Assembly: GCF_040605455.1 (NCBI RefSeq)
Contig: NZ_JBEXCV010000012.1
Span: 1-64,000, forward strand
Length of the DNA: 64,000 nucleotides
Direction of reading: 5' to 3'
Origin: Embleya sp040605455
GTDB taxonomy: Bacteria; Actinomycetota; Actinomycetes; Streptomycetales; Streptomycetaceae
Shown: positions 7,973-16,191 of the stretch, one piece after another
Numbering within the stretch: the first letter of the stretch is position 1
Layout of the letters: each line of letters starts with the position of its first letter
The notes under the pieces: model-generated
Seen by the model: the letters and a program-made list of their open reading frames with translations, nothing else
Database searches by the model: none
Told to the model about the DNA's origin: nothing
Made by a program: the position numbers and the translations under genes

Positions 7973-8857
7973 ATGAGCACCGGAACCCACCTTCCCGGCC
8001 TCGGCGTCCTGATCGGCTACGACGGCTCGCCCGACGGCGAACGTGCGCTCGCCTGGGGCGCCCGGGCCGCCGCCGAAGCGAAGGCACCGCTGTACCTGGC
8101 GATGGCCATCCCGGCCGGCGCCCTCGGCCGGCACGCTCACGCGGCCGAGGTTCGCGAAGGCGCCCGCGCCCTGCTGGAGCAGGCGGGGGACCGGAGCCGC
8201 GTGGCCCACCCGCACCTGACGGTCGAGACGTCGCTGGTCGAGGGCCCGGCGGCGGATGTGCTCCTGGAGGCGAGTCGACGTGCCGAGCTGATCGTGCTCG
8301 GCACCCGAGGCCACGGCGGTTTCGCCGGGCTGCTGCTCGGATCGGTGTCGCTGCGCGTGTGTGCGCACACGAGCTGCCCCGTGGTGGTCGTGCCGGAGGC
8401 GGCCGACCACGTGGATACCGCGAGCGTCGTCGTGGGCGTCGCGGACCACAGCGATACGCCGGCGGTCGAGTTCGCCGTGGAGCGGGCACGCCGCATCGGC
8501 GGCAGGGTGGTGCCCGTACACGTGTGGACACTTGCGATGGCGGGCTACTTTCCCGGCGTGGTCGCGCCGTTGCTCGGCGACCCGCTCGACATGGCGGCAA
8601 CCCACGACCACCTCCTGGCCGAGATCCTGGACCCGATTCGGGCCCAGGCACCGGATGTCACGATCGAGGCGATCGTCACGACCGGCACGCCCGCCTACGC
8701 GCTGATCGGCGTCGCCGCGCACGCGGATCTGCTGGTGGTCGCCGCCCACCGGGCCCATGGCCCCTTCCCGATGCGCCTCGGGCCCACCACCCACGCAGTG
8801 CTCCACCACGCGTCCTGCCCGGTGGCCGTCGTGCCGATTCCCGCCGCCGCGCCATGA
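7973..8857 (+). CDS. Tandem universal stress protein
   Basis: A 294-aa protein, the normal length for a two-domain UspA protein. Domain 1 (about 10-145) keeps the ATP-binding signature (GTRGHGGFAGLLLGSVS, followed by SCPVVVVP). Domain 2 (about 150-292) ends in HAVLHHASCPVAVVPIP. This intact ending shows what the paralogue at 1466-2740 has lost. ATG 7973 is taken as start; no strong ribosome site is visible and TTG 7961 is an alternative. The GH65 gene follows 34 bases later on the same strand, so the two are likely co-transcribed from a promoter near box 3. Confidence 0.9.
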   Translation: MSTGTHLPGLGVLIGYDGSPDGERALAWGARAAAEAKAPLYLAMAIPAGALGRHAHAAEVREGARALLEQAGDRSRVAHPHLTVETSLVEGPAADVLLEASRRAELIVLGTRGHGGFAGLLLGSVSLRVCAHTSCPVVVVPEAADHVDTASVVVGVADHSDTPAVEFAVERARRIGGRVVPVHVWTLAMAGYFPGVVAPLLGDPLDMAATHDHLLAEILDPIRAQAPDVTIEAIVTTGTPAYALIGVAAHADLLVVAAHRAHGPFPMRLGPTTHAVLHHASCPVAVVPIPAAAP

Positions 8858-8891
8858 ACGGCACCCGCCCGGGAGAGCGGGTGTCGATCCG

Positions 8892-11318
8892 ATGAGCGGA
8901 CCCCTACGCCCACCGCCACAGGATCCCTGGGTGCTGACCTTCCAGGGCTTCGACGCCGAGGACGAGGGCCGGCGTGAGGCGCTGTGCGCGGTCGGCAACG
9001 GCTATCTGGTGACCAGGGGCGCGGCCCCCGAGTCCCGCGCCGACGGGGTCCACTACCCCGGCACCTACCTGGCCGGCCGCTACGACCGCGCCGTCTCGAC
9101 GATCGACGGCCACCGGGTGGAGAACGAGGATCTGATCAACTGCCCGAACTGGCTGCCGCTCACCTTCCGGGCCGCCGACGCGCAGGCATGGTTCGGCGAG
9201 GACCCCACCACGCGGGTCGTGTCCCAGCGCCTGGAACTCGACCTGCGCTTTGGGGTATTGACCCGCGACGCCCTGATCGCCGACGCGGCGGACCGACGCA
9301 CGCGGCTGGTGCAACGACGGATCGCCAGCCTTGCCGATCCACACATCGTGGCGCTGGAGACGGTGCTGACCCCGGAGAACTGGTCCGGCCTGCTGCACGT
9401 CAGCTCGGCGCTGGACGGCACCGTCACCAACACCGGAGTCGCCCGCTACCGGAGTCTGGTCGGCCGGCACCTGACGCCCGCCGGTCAAGGACACGACGCG
9501 GAAACACTGTGGCTGCGCGTGCGAGCCACCGGCTCCCCGCTCCAGATCGCCGTCGCGTCGCGCACCCGCCTCCTCCGCGACGGCGCGGCCATCGAGGTCG
9601 AGCCCGCGTTCGAGACGCAGACGGGCCGGCCCGCGCAGGTGTTCACCGTCGACGCCGTAGCGGGCCGGCCGGTGACCGTCGAGAAGACGGCGTCCCTCTA
9701 CACCTCCCGGGACCCGGCCGTCGACGATCCACAGCCCGCCGCCGTTCGCGCGGTCTCGCGCGCGGGACCCTTCGCCGCCCTGCTGCGCGCCCATGCGACG
9801 CGCTGGGCACAACTGTGGCGCCGGTTCCGCACGGAGGCCCAGTTCACCGATCGGGCCGGCGAGACGAACGCCGTGCATCTGCACCTGTTCCACACCGCAC
9901 AGACCTACTCCGAGCACACCGTGGACCTGGACGCCGGGATGCCGGCCCGCGGCTGGCACGGCGAGGGATACCGGGGTCACATCTTCTGGGACGAGCTGTT
10001 CGTGCTCCGCACGCTGAACCTGCGCGTGCCGGAGATCAGCCGCGCCGTACTCCGCTACCGGCACCGGCGCTTGGACGCGGCCCGGCAGGCCGCCCTGGAC
10101 GTCGGTCGGCGGGGGGCGATGTACCCGTGGCAGAGCGCCTCCGACGGCACCGAGCAGGCCCCGCGCACCCACCTCAACCCGATGTCCGGACGTTGGCTCC
10201 CGGACCGCACACACCTGCAACGCCACGTCGGCCTGGCCGTCGCCTACAACACCTGGCAGTACTACCAGGCCACCGGTGACCTCGACTTCCTGAACACCGC
10301 CGGCGCGGAGATGATGCTGGAGATCGCCCGCTTCTGGGCCGACACCGCGTGCTACGACCCCACCATGGAGCGGTACCGGATCCGGGGTGTGATGGGCCCG
10401 GACGAGTACCACGACGCCTACCCGTGGGCCGACCGTCCCGGCATCGACGACAACACGTACACGAATGTCCTGGCCTCCTGGGTGCTCGCCCGCGCACTGG
10501 ACACGCTCGACGCGCTGCCCGGATACCGGCGCGAGGAGTTGATCGAACGGCTCGACGTGGACCCCGAGGAACGCGATCGCTGGCGTACCGTCGCCCGTCG
10601 GCTCCACGTCCCGTTCCACGACGGCGTGCCGAGCCAGTTCGCCGGGTACGAGCGCCTCGCCGAGCTGAATTGGGAGCAATACCGGCGGCGATACCCGAAC
10701 AACCGGCGCCTCGATCGCATCCTGGAGGCCGAAGGCGACAGCGTGAACCGCTACAAGGCTTCCAAACAAGCCGACGTGCTGATGCTCTACTACCTCTTCC
10801 CGGCCCGGGAGATCCGCGACCTGTTGCGTCGCCTCGGCTACCCGGCCGGGCACGAACTGGCGCAACGCACGGTCGACTACTACCGGACGCGAACCGTGCA
10901 CGGATCGACGCTCAGCTCGGTGGTACACGCCTGGGTGCTGGCCCGAACCGATCGCCGGCGATCGTGGCGCTACTTCCGCGACGCGCTGGGCGGCGACGTT
11001 CTCGACGTGCAGGGAGGCACCACCGCCGAAGGGATCCACCTCGGTGCCATGGCCGGGACGGTGGATCTGTTGCAGCGCTGCTACACCGGTCTCGACACAC
11101 GCGGGGACGTGCTGTGGCTCGACCCCCGTCTTCCCGCCCGACTCGGCCATCTGCAGGTCGAGTTGTGTTACCGGGGGCACTGGGGCGTGGTGGTGACGGT
11201 TGGTCGACGCACGGCGACCGTGAGCCTACGTCCGGGTCGGCAGGGCTCGATTCCGGTCGGATTCCGCAGCTCCGTGGTCGAGATCCCGCCCGGGGGCAGC
11301 CACACTTTCACCCTCTGA
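8892..11318 (+). CDS. Glycoside hydrolase family 65 (trehalose/maltose/kojibiose phosphorylase or trehalase type)
   Basis: An 808-aa cytosolic enzyme without a signal peptide. An N-terminal beta-sandwich (about 1-290) is followed by an (alpha/alpha)6 barrel (about 330-700) and a C-terminal cap. The catalytic acid Glu is in GVMGPDEYHDAY (Glu 505). KQADVLMLYYLF and VHGSTLSSVVHAW are the segments that contact phosphate or water in the family. Whether it is a phosphorylase or a hydrolase cannot be decided by eye. ATG 8892 fits the normal N-terminus (DPWVLTFQGFDAEDEGRREA). It lies 34 bases after the universal stress gene, so release of stored disaccharide during dormancy is a plausible role. Confidence 0.9.
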   Translation: MSGPLRPPPQDPWVLTFQGFDAEDEGRREALCAVGNGYLVTRGAAPESRADGVHYPGTYLAGRYDRAVSTIDGHRVENEDLINCPNWLPLTFRAADAQAWFGEDPTTRVVSQRLELDLRFGVLTRDALIADAADRRTRLVQRRIASLADPHIVALETVLTPENWSGLLHVSSALDGTVTNTGVARYRSLVGRHLTPAGQGHDAETLWLRVRATGSPLQIAVASRTRLLRDGAAIEVEPAFETQTGRPAQVFTVDAVAGRPVTVEKTASLYTSRDPAVDDPQPAAVRAVSRAGPFAALLRAHATRWAQLWRRFRTEAQFTDRAGETNAVHLHLFHTAQTYSEHTVDLDAGMPARGWHGEGYRGHIFWDELFVLRTLNLRVPEISRAVLRYRHRRLDAARQAALDVGRRGAMYPWQSASDGTEQAPRTHLNPMSGRWLPDRTHLQRHVGLAVAYNTWQYYQATGDLDFLNTAGAEMMLEIARFWADTACYDPTMERYRIRGVMGPDEYHDAYPWADRPGIDDNTYTNVLASWVLARALDTLDALPGYRREELIERLDVDPEERDRWRTVARRLHVPFHDGVPSQFAGYERLAELNWEQYRRRYPNNRRLDRILEAEGDSVNRYKASKQADVLMLYYLFPAREIRDLLRRLGYPAGHELAQRTVDYYRTRTVHGSTLSSVVHAWVLARTDRRRSWRYFRDALGGDVLDVQGGTTAEGIHLGAMAGTVDLLQRCYTGLDTRGDVLWLDPRLPARLGHLQVELCYRGHWGVVVTVGRRTATVSLRPGRQGSIPVGFRSSVVEIPPGGSHTFTL

Positions 11319-11353
11319 CTGCCCCGTCCGCGAGCAGCTGCTCGCTTCCGCGA

Positions 11354-11707
11354 TCAACTGCTCGGCGAGTCCGGCCTGTCCCGACCGCGAGTCTTGCCCC
11401 CGCGGGGTGCGCTCGGCCACGCGGTCAGGACCGCCAGGCGCTCCTGGTACTCCTCGGTGTCGATCTCGCCCCGGGCGTACCGCTGAGCCAACATCTCGGT
11501 GGCCGACGAGCCGCCCGGGTCCGAGTCCCTCCGACCGAGCGAGGAGCTTCGCGCCAACACCCACACCGCGGCGACGAGCACGGCGATCAAGGCGAGCATC
11601 AGGACCGACCCCCACACCCACCTCCAGCTGTCGTCCTCGTACATGTGCCCGACGCGACGCGCGGGCATCGCCGCCAGGGCCGGAGCCATTGCCATTGCCA
11701 TTGCCAT
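11354..11707 (-). CDS. Small membrane protein with SHOCT domain; start inside an ATGGCA repeat
   Basis: A 117-aa frame. It has one transmembrane helix (about residues 28-52: VWGSVLMLALIAVLVAAVWVL) and a C-terminal SHOCT motif (EMLAQRYARGEIDTEEYQERLAVL). SHOCT proteins are small bacterial membrane or oligomerisation proteins of mostly unknown role. Four tandem ATGGCA units at 11684-11707 give four in-frame ATG codons. The first (11707) has GGTGAGG 4 bases upstream; the downstream ATG at 11644 fits homologue starts but lacks a ribosome site. It diverges from the CBS gene at 11945 with box 4 between them. Confidence 0.75.
   Translation of the reverse strand: MAMAMAMAPALAAMPARRVGHMYEDDSWRWVWGSVLMLALIAVLVAAVWVLARSSSLGRRDSDPGGSSATEMLAQRYARGEIDTEEYQERLAVLTAWPSAPRGGKTRGRDRPDSPSS
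11684..11707 (-). repeat. Tandem hexanucleotide ATGGCA x4 (start codon repeat)
   Basis: The 6-bp unit GCCAT/T on the + strand repeats so that ATG codons occur at 11707, 11701, 11695 and 11689 on the - strand, coding Met-Ala repeats at the N-terminus of the SHOCT protein. Unit number changes would move the start in frame. Confidence 0.8.
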
Positions 11708-11804
11708 TGCCCTCACCTTCTCCGGACGCCGAACCGACTTCCACTCCACCTTCATGGTGCGTCGGGTCGTGGACGAGCGCTGGAGCCATCCGACCCGGCG
11801 GCCC

Positions 11805-11818
11805 GGGCCGACCGGCCC
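11805..11818. promoter_or_regulatory. DosR/OsdR-like box 4
   Basis: Palindrome GGGCCGACCGGCCC (arms perfect, centre AC) between the divergent SHOCT gene (98 bases) and CBS gene (127 bases). Confidence 0.55.
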
Positions 11819-11944
11819 TCCCGGGCGAGGCCGCCGATCCGGACAGTGGGGTGAGCGGGCATCCGCCCACCCCACCCGGGGACGGCGCCGGTGCCCGTGC
11901 CGCCGACGGGGGCGCCCGAGGCGGACGGACCGACGGAGGGCGAC

Positions 11945-12415
11945 GTGAACTCCGCGAGGACACACATGGCAACGCGAGATCGGCGTTCGGCGCCGCCGAC
12001 AATGGTCCCGAAGGTCTGCGATGTCATGAGCGCGCCGGTCGTGCACGTGACGTTGACGGACACGCCCCGCCGGGCCCGAGAGCTGATGCTTGCGCTCGGA
12101 CTTCGCCACCTCGCGGTCGTCGACCCGGACACCGGCGTGGCGGTGGGCGTGCTGCGCGATCGTGAGCTCGCCGATGCGCGGGCTTTGCGCCACATGGGAT
12201 GCGGCCCGCGTACGGTCACCGAACTCGTCCGGCGTTGCGCGCCGATCGTCCGCCCGGAGGTCGACGCACTCACCGCCGTCGAATACATGCTCGACGCCGA
12301 GGTCGACGCGTTGATCGTCGGCGATCGGACCCGGATACCGCTCGGAATCGTCACCGGCCACGACTTGGCACGCGTCCTGACCCGGATCCACCACGACCCC
12401 ATGGCCGGGCCGTAG
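11945..12415 (+). CDS. CBS-domain pair protein
   Basis: A 156-aa protein with two CBS motifs: VCDVMSAPVVHVTLTDTPRRA with LRHLAVVDPDTGVAVGVLRDREL, then LVRRCAPIVRPEVDALTAV with VDALIVGDRTRIPLGIVTGHDLARVL. GTG 11945 is chosen because GGAGGG lies 4 bases upstream; ATG 11966 with GAGGA is also possible and would remove 7 residues. Likely an adenine-nucleotide-responsive regulator of unknown target. It converges on the nitroreductase gene and is divergent from the SHOCT gene across box 4. It is similar in plan to the CBS proteins at 7190 and 15623, suggesting local duplication. Confidence 0.87.
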   Translation: MNSARTHMATRDRRSAPPTMVPKVCDVMSAPVVHVTLTDTPRRARELMLALGLRHLAVVDPDTGVAVGVLRDRELADARALRHMGCGPRTVTELVRRCAPIVRPEVDALTAVEYMLDAEVDALIVGDRTRIPLGIVTGHDLARVLTRIHHDPMAGP

Positions 12416-12570
12416 GAGGCGTCGCGCATGATGGCGATCATGTCGTCGAGCATCGCCCCGTTCCGGCGATGGAGCCCGCGTTGTGCCTCTTCTCGCGCGC
12501 CCCGGGGCCTGCCTGCCGGTCGGCCGCCTGGCGGCTCCCGGACCTTCCCCCGCCGGTGCCGGTCGGATCC

Positions 12571-13626
12571 TCACCGCCGATCCGCTGCGAAGGGCGGTCC
12601 CGTACCTGCGCCTGCTCGGTTGGCGGCCGTCTCGTCGACCCCAGGGTCGGCCGGCTCGAGTGTCTCCTCCACCGGGCGGCGAGGGGTGGGCGCTCCGGGA
12701 GGTCCGTATCCCATCCGCAGCACCATCTGGACATAGCCGGGACCGGTCTGCGGATCGCGCAGGTTCGCGCGGGTGTCGGGCCATTCCACCGCCTGGTGGA
12801 GGACCGACATGCGCAGGCCGTGGACGGTCGCCAACAGCCATGCCCGCTCCATGGCCTGGCCGGCGCGCAACCAGTCCTCGGGACGATCGAAGCGGGTGGT
12901 CAGCGTCGCCACCTGGGGCAGCGCCTCGAAGCGCTGTGTCGAGGCGGGAGCTGCGGGCGGGTGTCCGGTGAAGGCGCGGACCGGTACCCGGGCGTCGTGA
13001 TCCTGCGGACCCAGGGCCGTGCGGGGGATGCCGTCGATCGCGGGCTCCTCCACGCGCAGCCACCCGCGGGTCTCCGCCTGCCGGGCAAGGTCGGCGGCCG
13101 TTCGTCGTTCGGCTTCCGCCGTCAGGTTCAGGACGCGGCGCGCGTCGGCTTCCTCCAGTACGGCCAGGACCACGCCCTCCGCGGCGGCGGCGGCGACGAG
13201 TTCACCGACGACGCGCTCCGGCACGTCACGGTTGGCGAACGGCAGCCGGCTGGAGTGCCGTTGGGCGATCGCCGGGTACAGGTCGGGGCCATAGGGATGC
13301 GGGGTGTGGGCGAATCCACTCAGGTCGAGCACGGCCGCCGGTCGCGGATCGGCGTCGTGCGGCAGCAGGGTCACCCGTGGGTCCCGGCCCAGCTGGGCGG
13401 CGGTGACGCGCAGGTTGAACACGGCCGCGCCCACGGAGATGTGCATGGCCCTGCCGTCGGGGTCGGTGAGCGGGACCGCACGGGTCCTGTCGGCGTACAC
13501 CGCGATTCCCCGGCCGTCGATCGTAGGCCGGAAGAACCAGGGTTGGCTGTTGTGCAGCGAGGGTGCCGCACCGCCTGCGTTGGCCAGATTCCGCAGGTCG
13601 GCGGGACTCAGGGATGCGTTGGTCAT
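12571..13626 (-). CDS. Acg-type nitroreductase-family protein
   Basis: A 351-aa protein of the nitroreductase superfamily, in the long Acg/Rv2032-like branch. The N-terminal NAGGAAPSLHNSQPW motif is the family signature (FMN-binding Ser/Asn region). The C-terminus contains VLRMGYGPPGAPTPRRPVEETL, the second flavin-contact segment. Acg proteins of mycobacteria belong to the DosR regulon and may lack classical reductase activity. ATG 13626 follows GGGAG. It starts 13 bases after the stop of a 63-aa USP-like frame on the same strand, so the two form an operon with box 5 81 bases upstream of that first gene. Confidence 0.9.
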   Translation of the reverse strand: MTNASLSPADLRNLANAGGAAPSLHNSQPWFFRPTIDGRGIAVYADRTRAVPLTDPDGRAMHISVGAAVFNLRVTAAQLGRDPRVTLLPHDADPRPAAVLDLSGFAHTPHPYGPDLYPAIAQRHSSRLPFANRDVPERVVGELVAAAAAEGVVLAVLEEADARRVLNLTAEAERRTAADLARQAETRGWLRVEEPAIDGIPRTALGPQDHDARVPVRAFTGHPPAAPASTQRFEALPQVATLTTRFDRPEDWLRAGQAMERAWLLATVHGLRMSVLHQAVEWPDTRANLRDPQTGPGYVQMVLRMGYGPPGAPTPRRPVEETLEPADPGVDETAANRAGAGTGPPFAADRR

Positions 13627-13638
13627 GTCGATCTCTCC

Positions 13639-13830
13639 CTACGGCCCATCATCGCGGCCGAACGCCGAGGAGCGGTGTGCGGCGCCGACGGGCCGGTCCA
13701 AAGCGTGCACCGGACGCAGCCGGAGTTCGCGACGCCCGGCCTCGACGGTTGCCCACAGGACCGCAACTCGGGCGGCGTCGGCGTTGTCGACCCCGACGAC
13801 CATGGGCGCCGACTCCTCGAAGGCGGTCAC
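13639..13830 (-). CDS. Truncated universal stress protein (N-terminal piece only)
   Basis: A 63-aa frame starting at GTG 13830, with GAGGT 5 bases upstream. VVGVDNADAARVAVLWATVEAGRRELRL matches the first strand-helix-strand of UspA proteins, but the rest of the fold, including the ATP motif, is absent; the end (SSAFGRDDGP) is unrelated. It lies directly before the Acg-type nitroreductase and probably serves as its leader cistron. It may be a remnant kept for translational coupling, or a real mini-protein. The ribosome site argues that it is still translated. Confidence 0.6.
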   Translation of the reverse strand: MTAFEESAPMVVGVDNADAARVAVLWATVEAGRRELRLRPVHALDRPVGAAHRSSAFGRDDGP

Positions 13831-13910
13831 GACGCACCTCTTTCCGGGCGAGCCGACCCGGTGTGCCGGCCCTCTCGCCCGACTCTGCTCTCGGCACCCG
13901 GCGTCGGGCA

Positions 13911-13924
13911 GGGCCGTTCGGCCC
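13911..13924. promoter_or_regulatory. DosR/OsdR-like box 5
   Basis: Perfect palindrome GGGCCGTTCGGCCC, identical to box 1. It lies 81 bases upstream of the USP-fragment/nitroreductase operon. Confidence 0.6.
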
Positions 13925-14144
13925 GGTCGGTTCGGCGAAGGGCCCACCGTTCGCACGCGGTCGAGAAGACCCATCCGTCGCGGGCGACGACGCGGACCGC
14001 CTCCCGGCCTCCGTCCCATCGCCACAAATCGTCGATCCACCGCTTCCGTCGGCTCATATCCCCCGACGGCAGGCCGCTCGGCTCCGCACCCGCCGTGCCG
14101 CTTCGGCGATTCCCCACATCGCGTCGAAAAGTCGGCGGTACCCC

Positions 14145-14158
14145 GGGCCGGTCGGCCC
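14145..14158. promoter_or_regulatory. DosR/OsdR-like box 6
   Basis: GGGCCGGTCGGCCC, 111 bases upstream of the alcohol dehydrogenase start. A second, separate copy within the same divergent gap as box 5, so each transcription direction has its own. Confidence 0.55.
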
Positions 14159-14268
14159 TGACCGGGCGCCACTCGGCCCTGTGGTCCGGTGACTGCGCGC
14201 GCGACGGTGAAAGTGGAAGGCATTGGGCCAGGCCGGGCCCGACCCTCTCACCGTTTGGGGCGAAGGAC

Positions 14269-15306
14269 ATGAGCGTCGACACCTCACCGAGCGGGCACCG
14301 CGCAGGGCGCTCATGGGCCGTGACCCGCCCCGGGCCGATCGACACCCACCCCCTCACGCTCGTCGAACGCGGCCCGGCGGAGCCCGGCCCGGGCGAAATC
14401 CTGGTGCGGGTGCAGGCCTGTGGCGTCTGTCGTACGGACCTGCACCTTGCGGAGGGTGACCTGGCGCCACACAGGGCGAACACCGTTCCCGGTCACGAAG
14501 TGGTGGGCGAGGTCGAGCTTGTCGGCACGGGCTCGACGCGCTTCGCGTCCGGCGATCGAGTCGGCATCGCGTGGCTGCGCCACACCTGTGGGAAATGCCG
14601 CTACTGTCGGGCCGGCGCCGAGAATCTGTGCCCCGACTCGACGTATACCGGTTGGGACGCCGACGGCGGGTTCGCCGACCGGGCTCTGGCACCCGAGGAC
14701 TACGCCTACGCGCTGCCCGCCGACCGCGACGCCGAGCACTTGGCACCGCTGCTGTGTGCGGGCATCATCGGCTACCGCGCCCTGCTGCGCGCCGATCTGC
14801 CGCCCGGGGGCAGGCTGGGTATCTACGGCTTCGGCGCGTCCGCCCACCTCGCCGCACAGGTCGCGCTCGCGCGAGGCGCGTCCGTCCATGTGATGACCCG
14901 CTCCGAACAGGCCCGCCGACTGGCCCTGGAACTCGGCGCCGCCTCCGCCGCAGACACCTACGACACACCACCCGAACCTCTGGACTCCGCCATCGTGTTC
15001 GCCCCGGTCGGCGAGATCGTGCCGACGGCCCTGGCCGCGCTCGATCGGTCCGGAACCGTAGCCGTCGCGGGCATTCACCTGACCGACATTCCGTCGCTGA
15101 ACTACCAACGACACCTGTTCCTCGAACGCAATCTGCGCAGCGTCACCGCCAACACCAGGCGCGACGGCGTCGAGTTCCTCCGCCTGGCGACGGAAATCGA
15201 CCTCCGGGTGACGACGACGCGCTACCCGATGAGCGGTGCCGACCGAGCACTCGCGGACCTGGCCGCCGATCGCGTTCGCGGCGCGGCAGTCCTGATCGCG
15301 GATTGA
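14269..15306 (+). CDS. Zinc-dependent alcohol dehydrogenase
   Basis: A 345-aa MDR-superfamily enzyme. Catalytic-zinc ligands are Cys in ACGVCRTDLH and His in VPGHEVVG; the structural-zinc loop has four Cys (CGKCRYCRAGAENLC). The Rossmann fold shows GIYGFGASAHLAAQVA (GxGxxA type) and then VHVMTRSEQ. It belongs to the AdhP/AdhA-like branch that oxidises or reduces simple alcohols and aldehydes with NAD(P). ATG 14269 fits homologue starts (GRSWAVTRPGPIDTHPL). Box 6 lies 111 bases upstream. In the stress island its natural role would be disposal of reducing equivalents when respiration is blocked. Confidence 0.92.
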   Translation: MSVDTSPSGHRAGRSWAVTRPGPIDTHPLTLVERGPAEPGPGEILVRVQACGVCRTDLHLAEGDLAPHRANTVPGHEVVGEVELVGTGSTRFASGDRVGIAWLRHTCGKCRYCRAGAENLCPDSTYTGWDADGGFADRALAPEDYAYALPADRDAEHLAPLLCAGIIGYRALLRADLPPGGRLGIYGFGASAHLAAQVALARGASVHVMTRSEQARRLALELGAASAADTYDTPPEPLDSAIVFAPVGEIVPTALAALDRSGTVAVAGIHLTDIPSLNYQRHLFLERNLRSVTANTRRDGVEFLRLATEIDLRVTTTRYPMSGADRALADLAADRVRGAAVLIAD

Positions 15307-15383
15307 CCGCGCGAGCGAAGTCCCCGCCCCGTATCTCCTCGGCACCGCCAGGAACCGGTCGCCGATTTCGGTTCACCCGGTCA

Positions 15384-15397
15384 GGGCCGAACGGCCC
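15384..15397. promoter_or_regulatory. DosR/OsdR-like box 7
   Basis: GGGCCGAACGGCCC, a perfect palindrome in the 316-base gap before the CBS gene at 15623 (226 bases away). No other gene start is closer. Confidence 0.5.
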
Positions 15398-15468
15398 CAT
15401 CGAATCCGGTCCCGGCGGGCTGATCGACCCTGGGCACGGATCGCCCGATGACCGACCCTGGAGTCCTC

Positions 15469-15495
15469 GACAGCGAAGACAGCGAAGGCAGCGAA
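15469..15495. repeat. Three tandem 9-bp units (GACAGCGAA)
   Basis: GACAGCGAA, GACAGCGAA and GGCAGCGAA follow each other and run into GGAGGAG. They lie in the leader region of the CBS gene at 15623. No coding role is apparent. Confidence 0.7.
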
Positions 15496-15622
15496 GGAGG
15501 AGCCGACAGCCGGGCAACGCGAGCCCGCCAGCGCCCGAAGGCATACGCCTCACCCGGAGCGAATGTGTTCGGCCCATCCGGGGATCATGCGCACGACCGC
15601 ACCCGACCAGAGCCGGTGAACC

Positions 15623-16102
15623 ATGTTTACGACAAACGCACGCCCAGGGAAATCGACGCACATTCCGACGGCTCGCGAGGTGATGCACGGCCCGGTCGTC
15701 GCGGTCGCCGCCCACGACACGTTGTGGCAGGCGATGGATCGCATGCTCACAGCCCACCTGCGCCACGTCGCCGTCACCGAAGGCGGTCGCGCCGTGGGTC
15801 TGCTCGGCGACCGCGATCTCGCATCGGTCTGGGCCCTCGACCCGCTCGGGTTGAAGCACCGCACGGCGCGCGACGTGATCGGACCCGAACCCCCGTTCGT
15901 CGACCCCGACATCGACGTGATCGGCGCGAGTAGGCGCCTTCTCGAGGCCGGTATCGACGCCCTCCTCGTCGTGGACGCGACGGACCGCGCCGTCGGCGTA
16001 CTGACCGACCACGATCTGCTGGGAGTCCTGGTGGACTTGTACCAGACTCGGGAGGACCACGGAGACCAAGGCGTCCGGCATTCGAGGATGTTGCCCGACT
16101 GA
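15623..16102 (+). CDS. CBS-domain pair protein
   Basis: A 159-aa protein with two CBS motifs: AREVMHGPVVAVAAHDTLWQA with LRHVAVTEGGRAVGLLGDRDL, then VDPDIDVIGASRRLLE with IDALLVVDATDRAVGVLTDHDLL. ATG 15623 has a weak GGTGA site upstream. Closely similar in layout to the CBS protein at 11945-12415. It follows the alcohol dehydrogenase by 316 bases and has its own palindrome (box 7), so it is probably a separate unit of the same regulon. Confidence 0.87.
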   Translation: MFTTNARPGKSTHIPTAREVMHGPVVAVAAHDTLWQAMDRMLTAHLRHVAVTEGGRAVGLLGDRDLASVWALDPLGLKHRTARDVIGPEPPFVDPDIDVIGASRRLLEAGIDALLVVDATDRAVGVLTDHDLLGVLVDLYQTREDHGDQGVRHSRMLPD

Positions 16103-16191
16103 TCCCCGAGGACGGATGTCGACTTCGACCATCCCGGTCTCGTTCGGGTGACGTCGCGCGTCGCGCGTCGCGGGAAACGGCGCGAGGTCTC

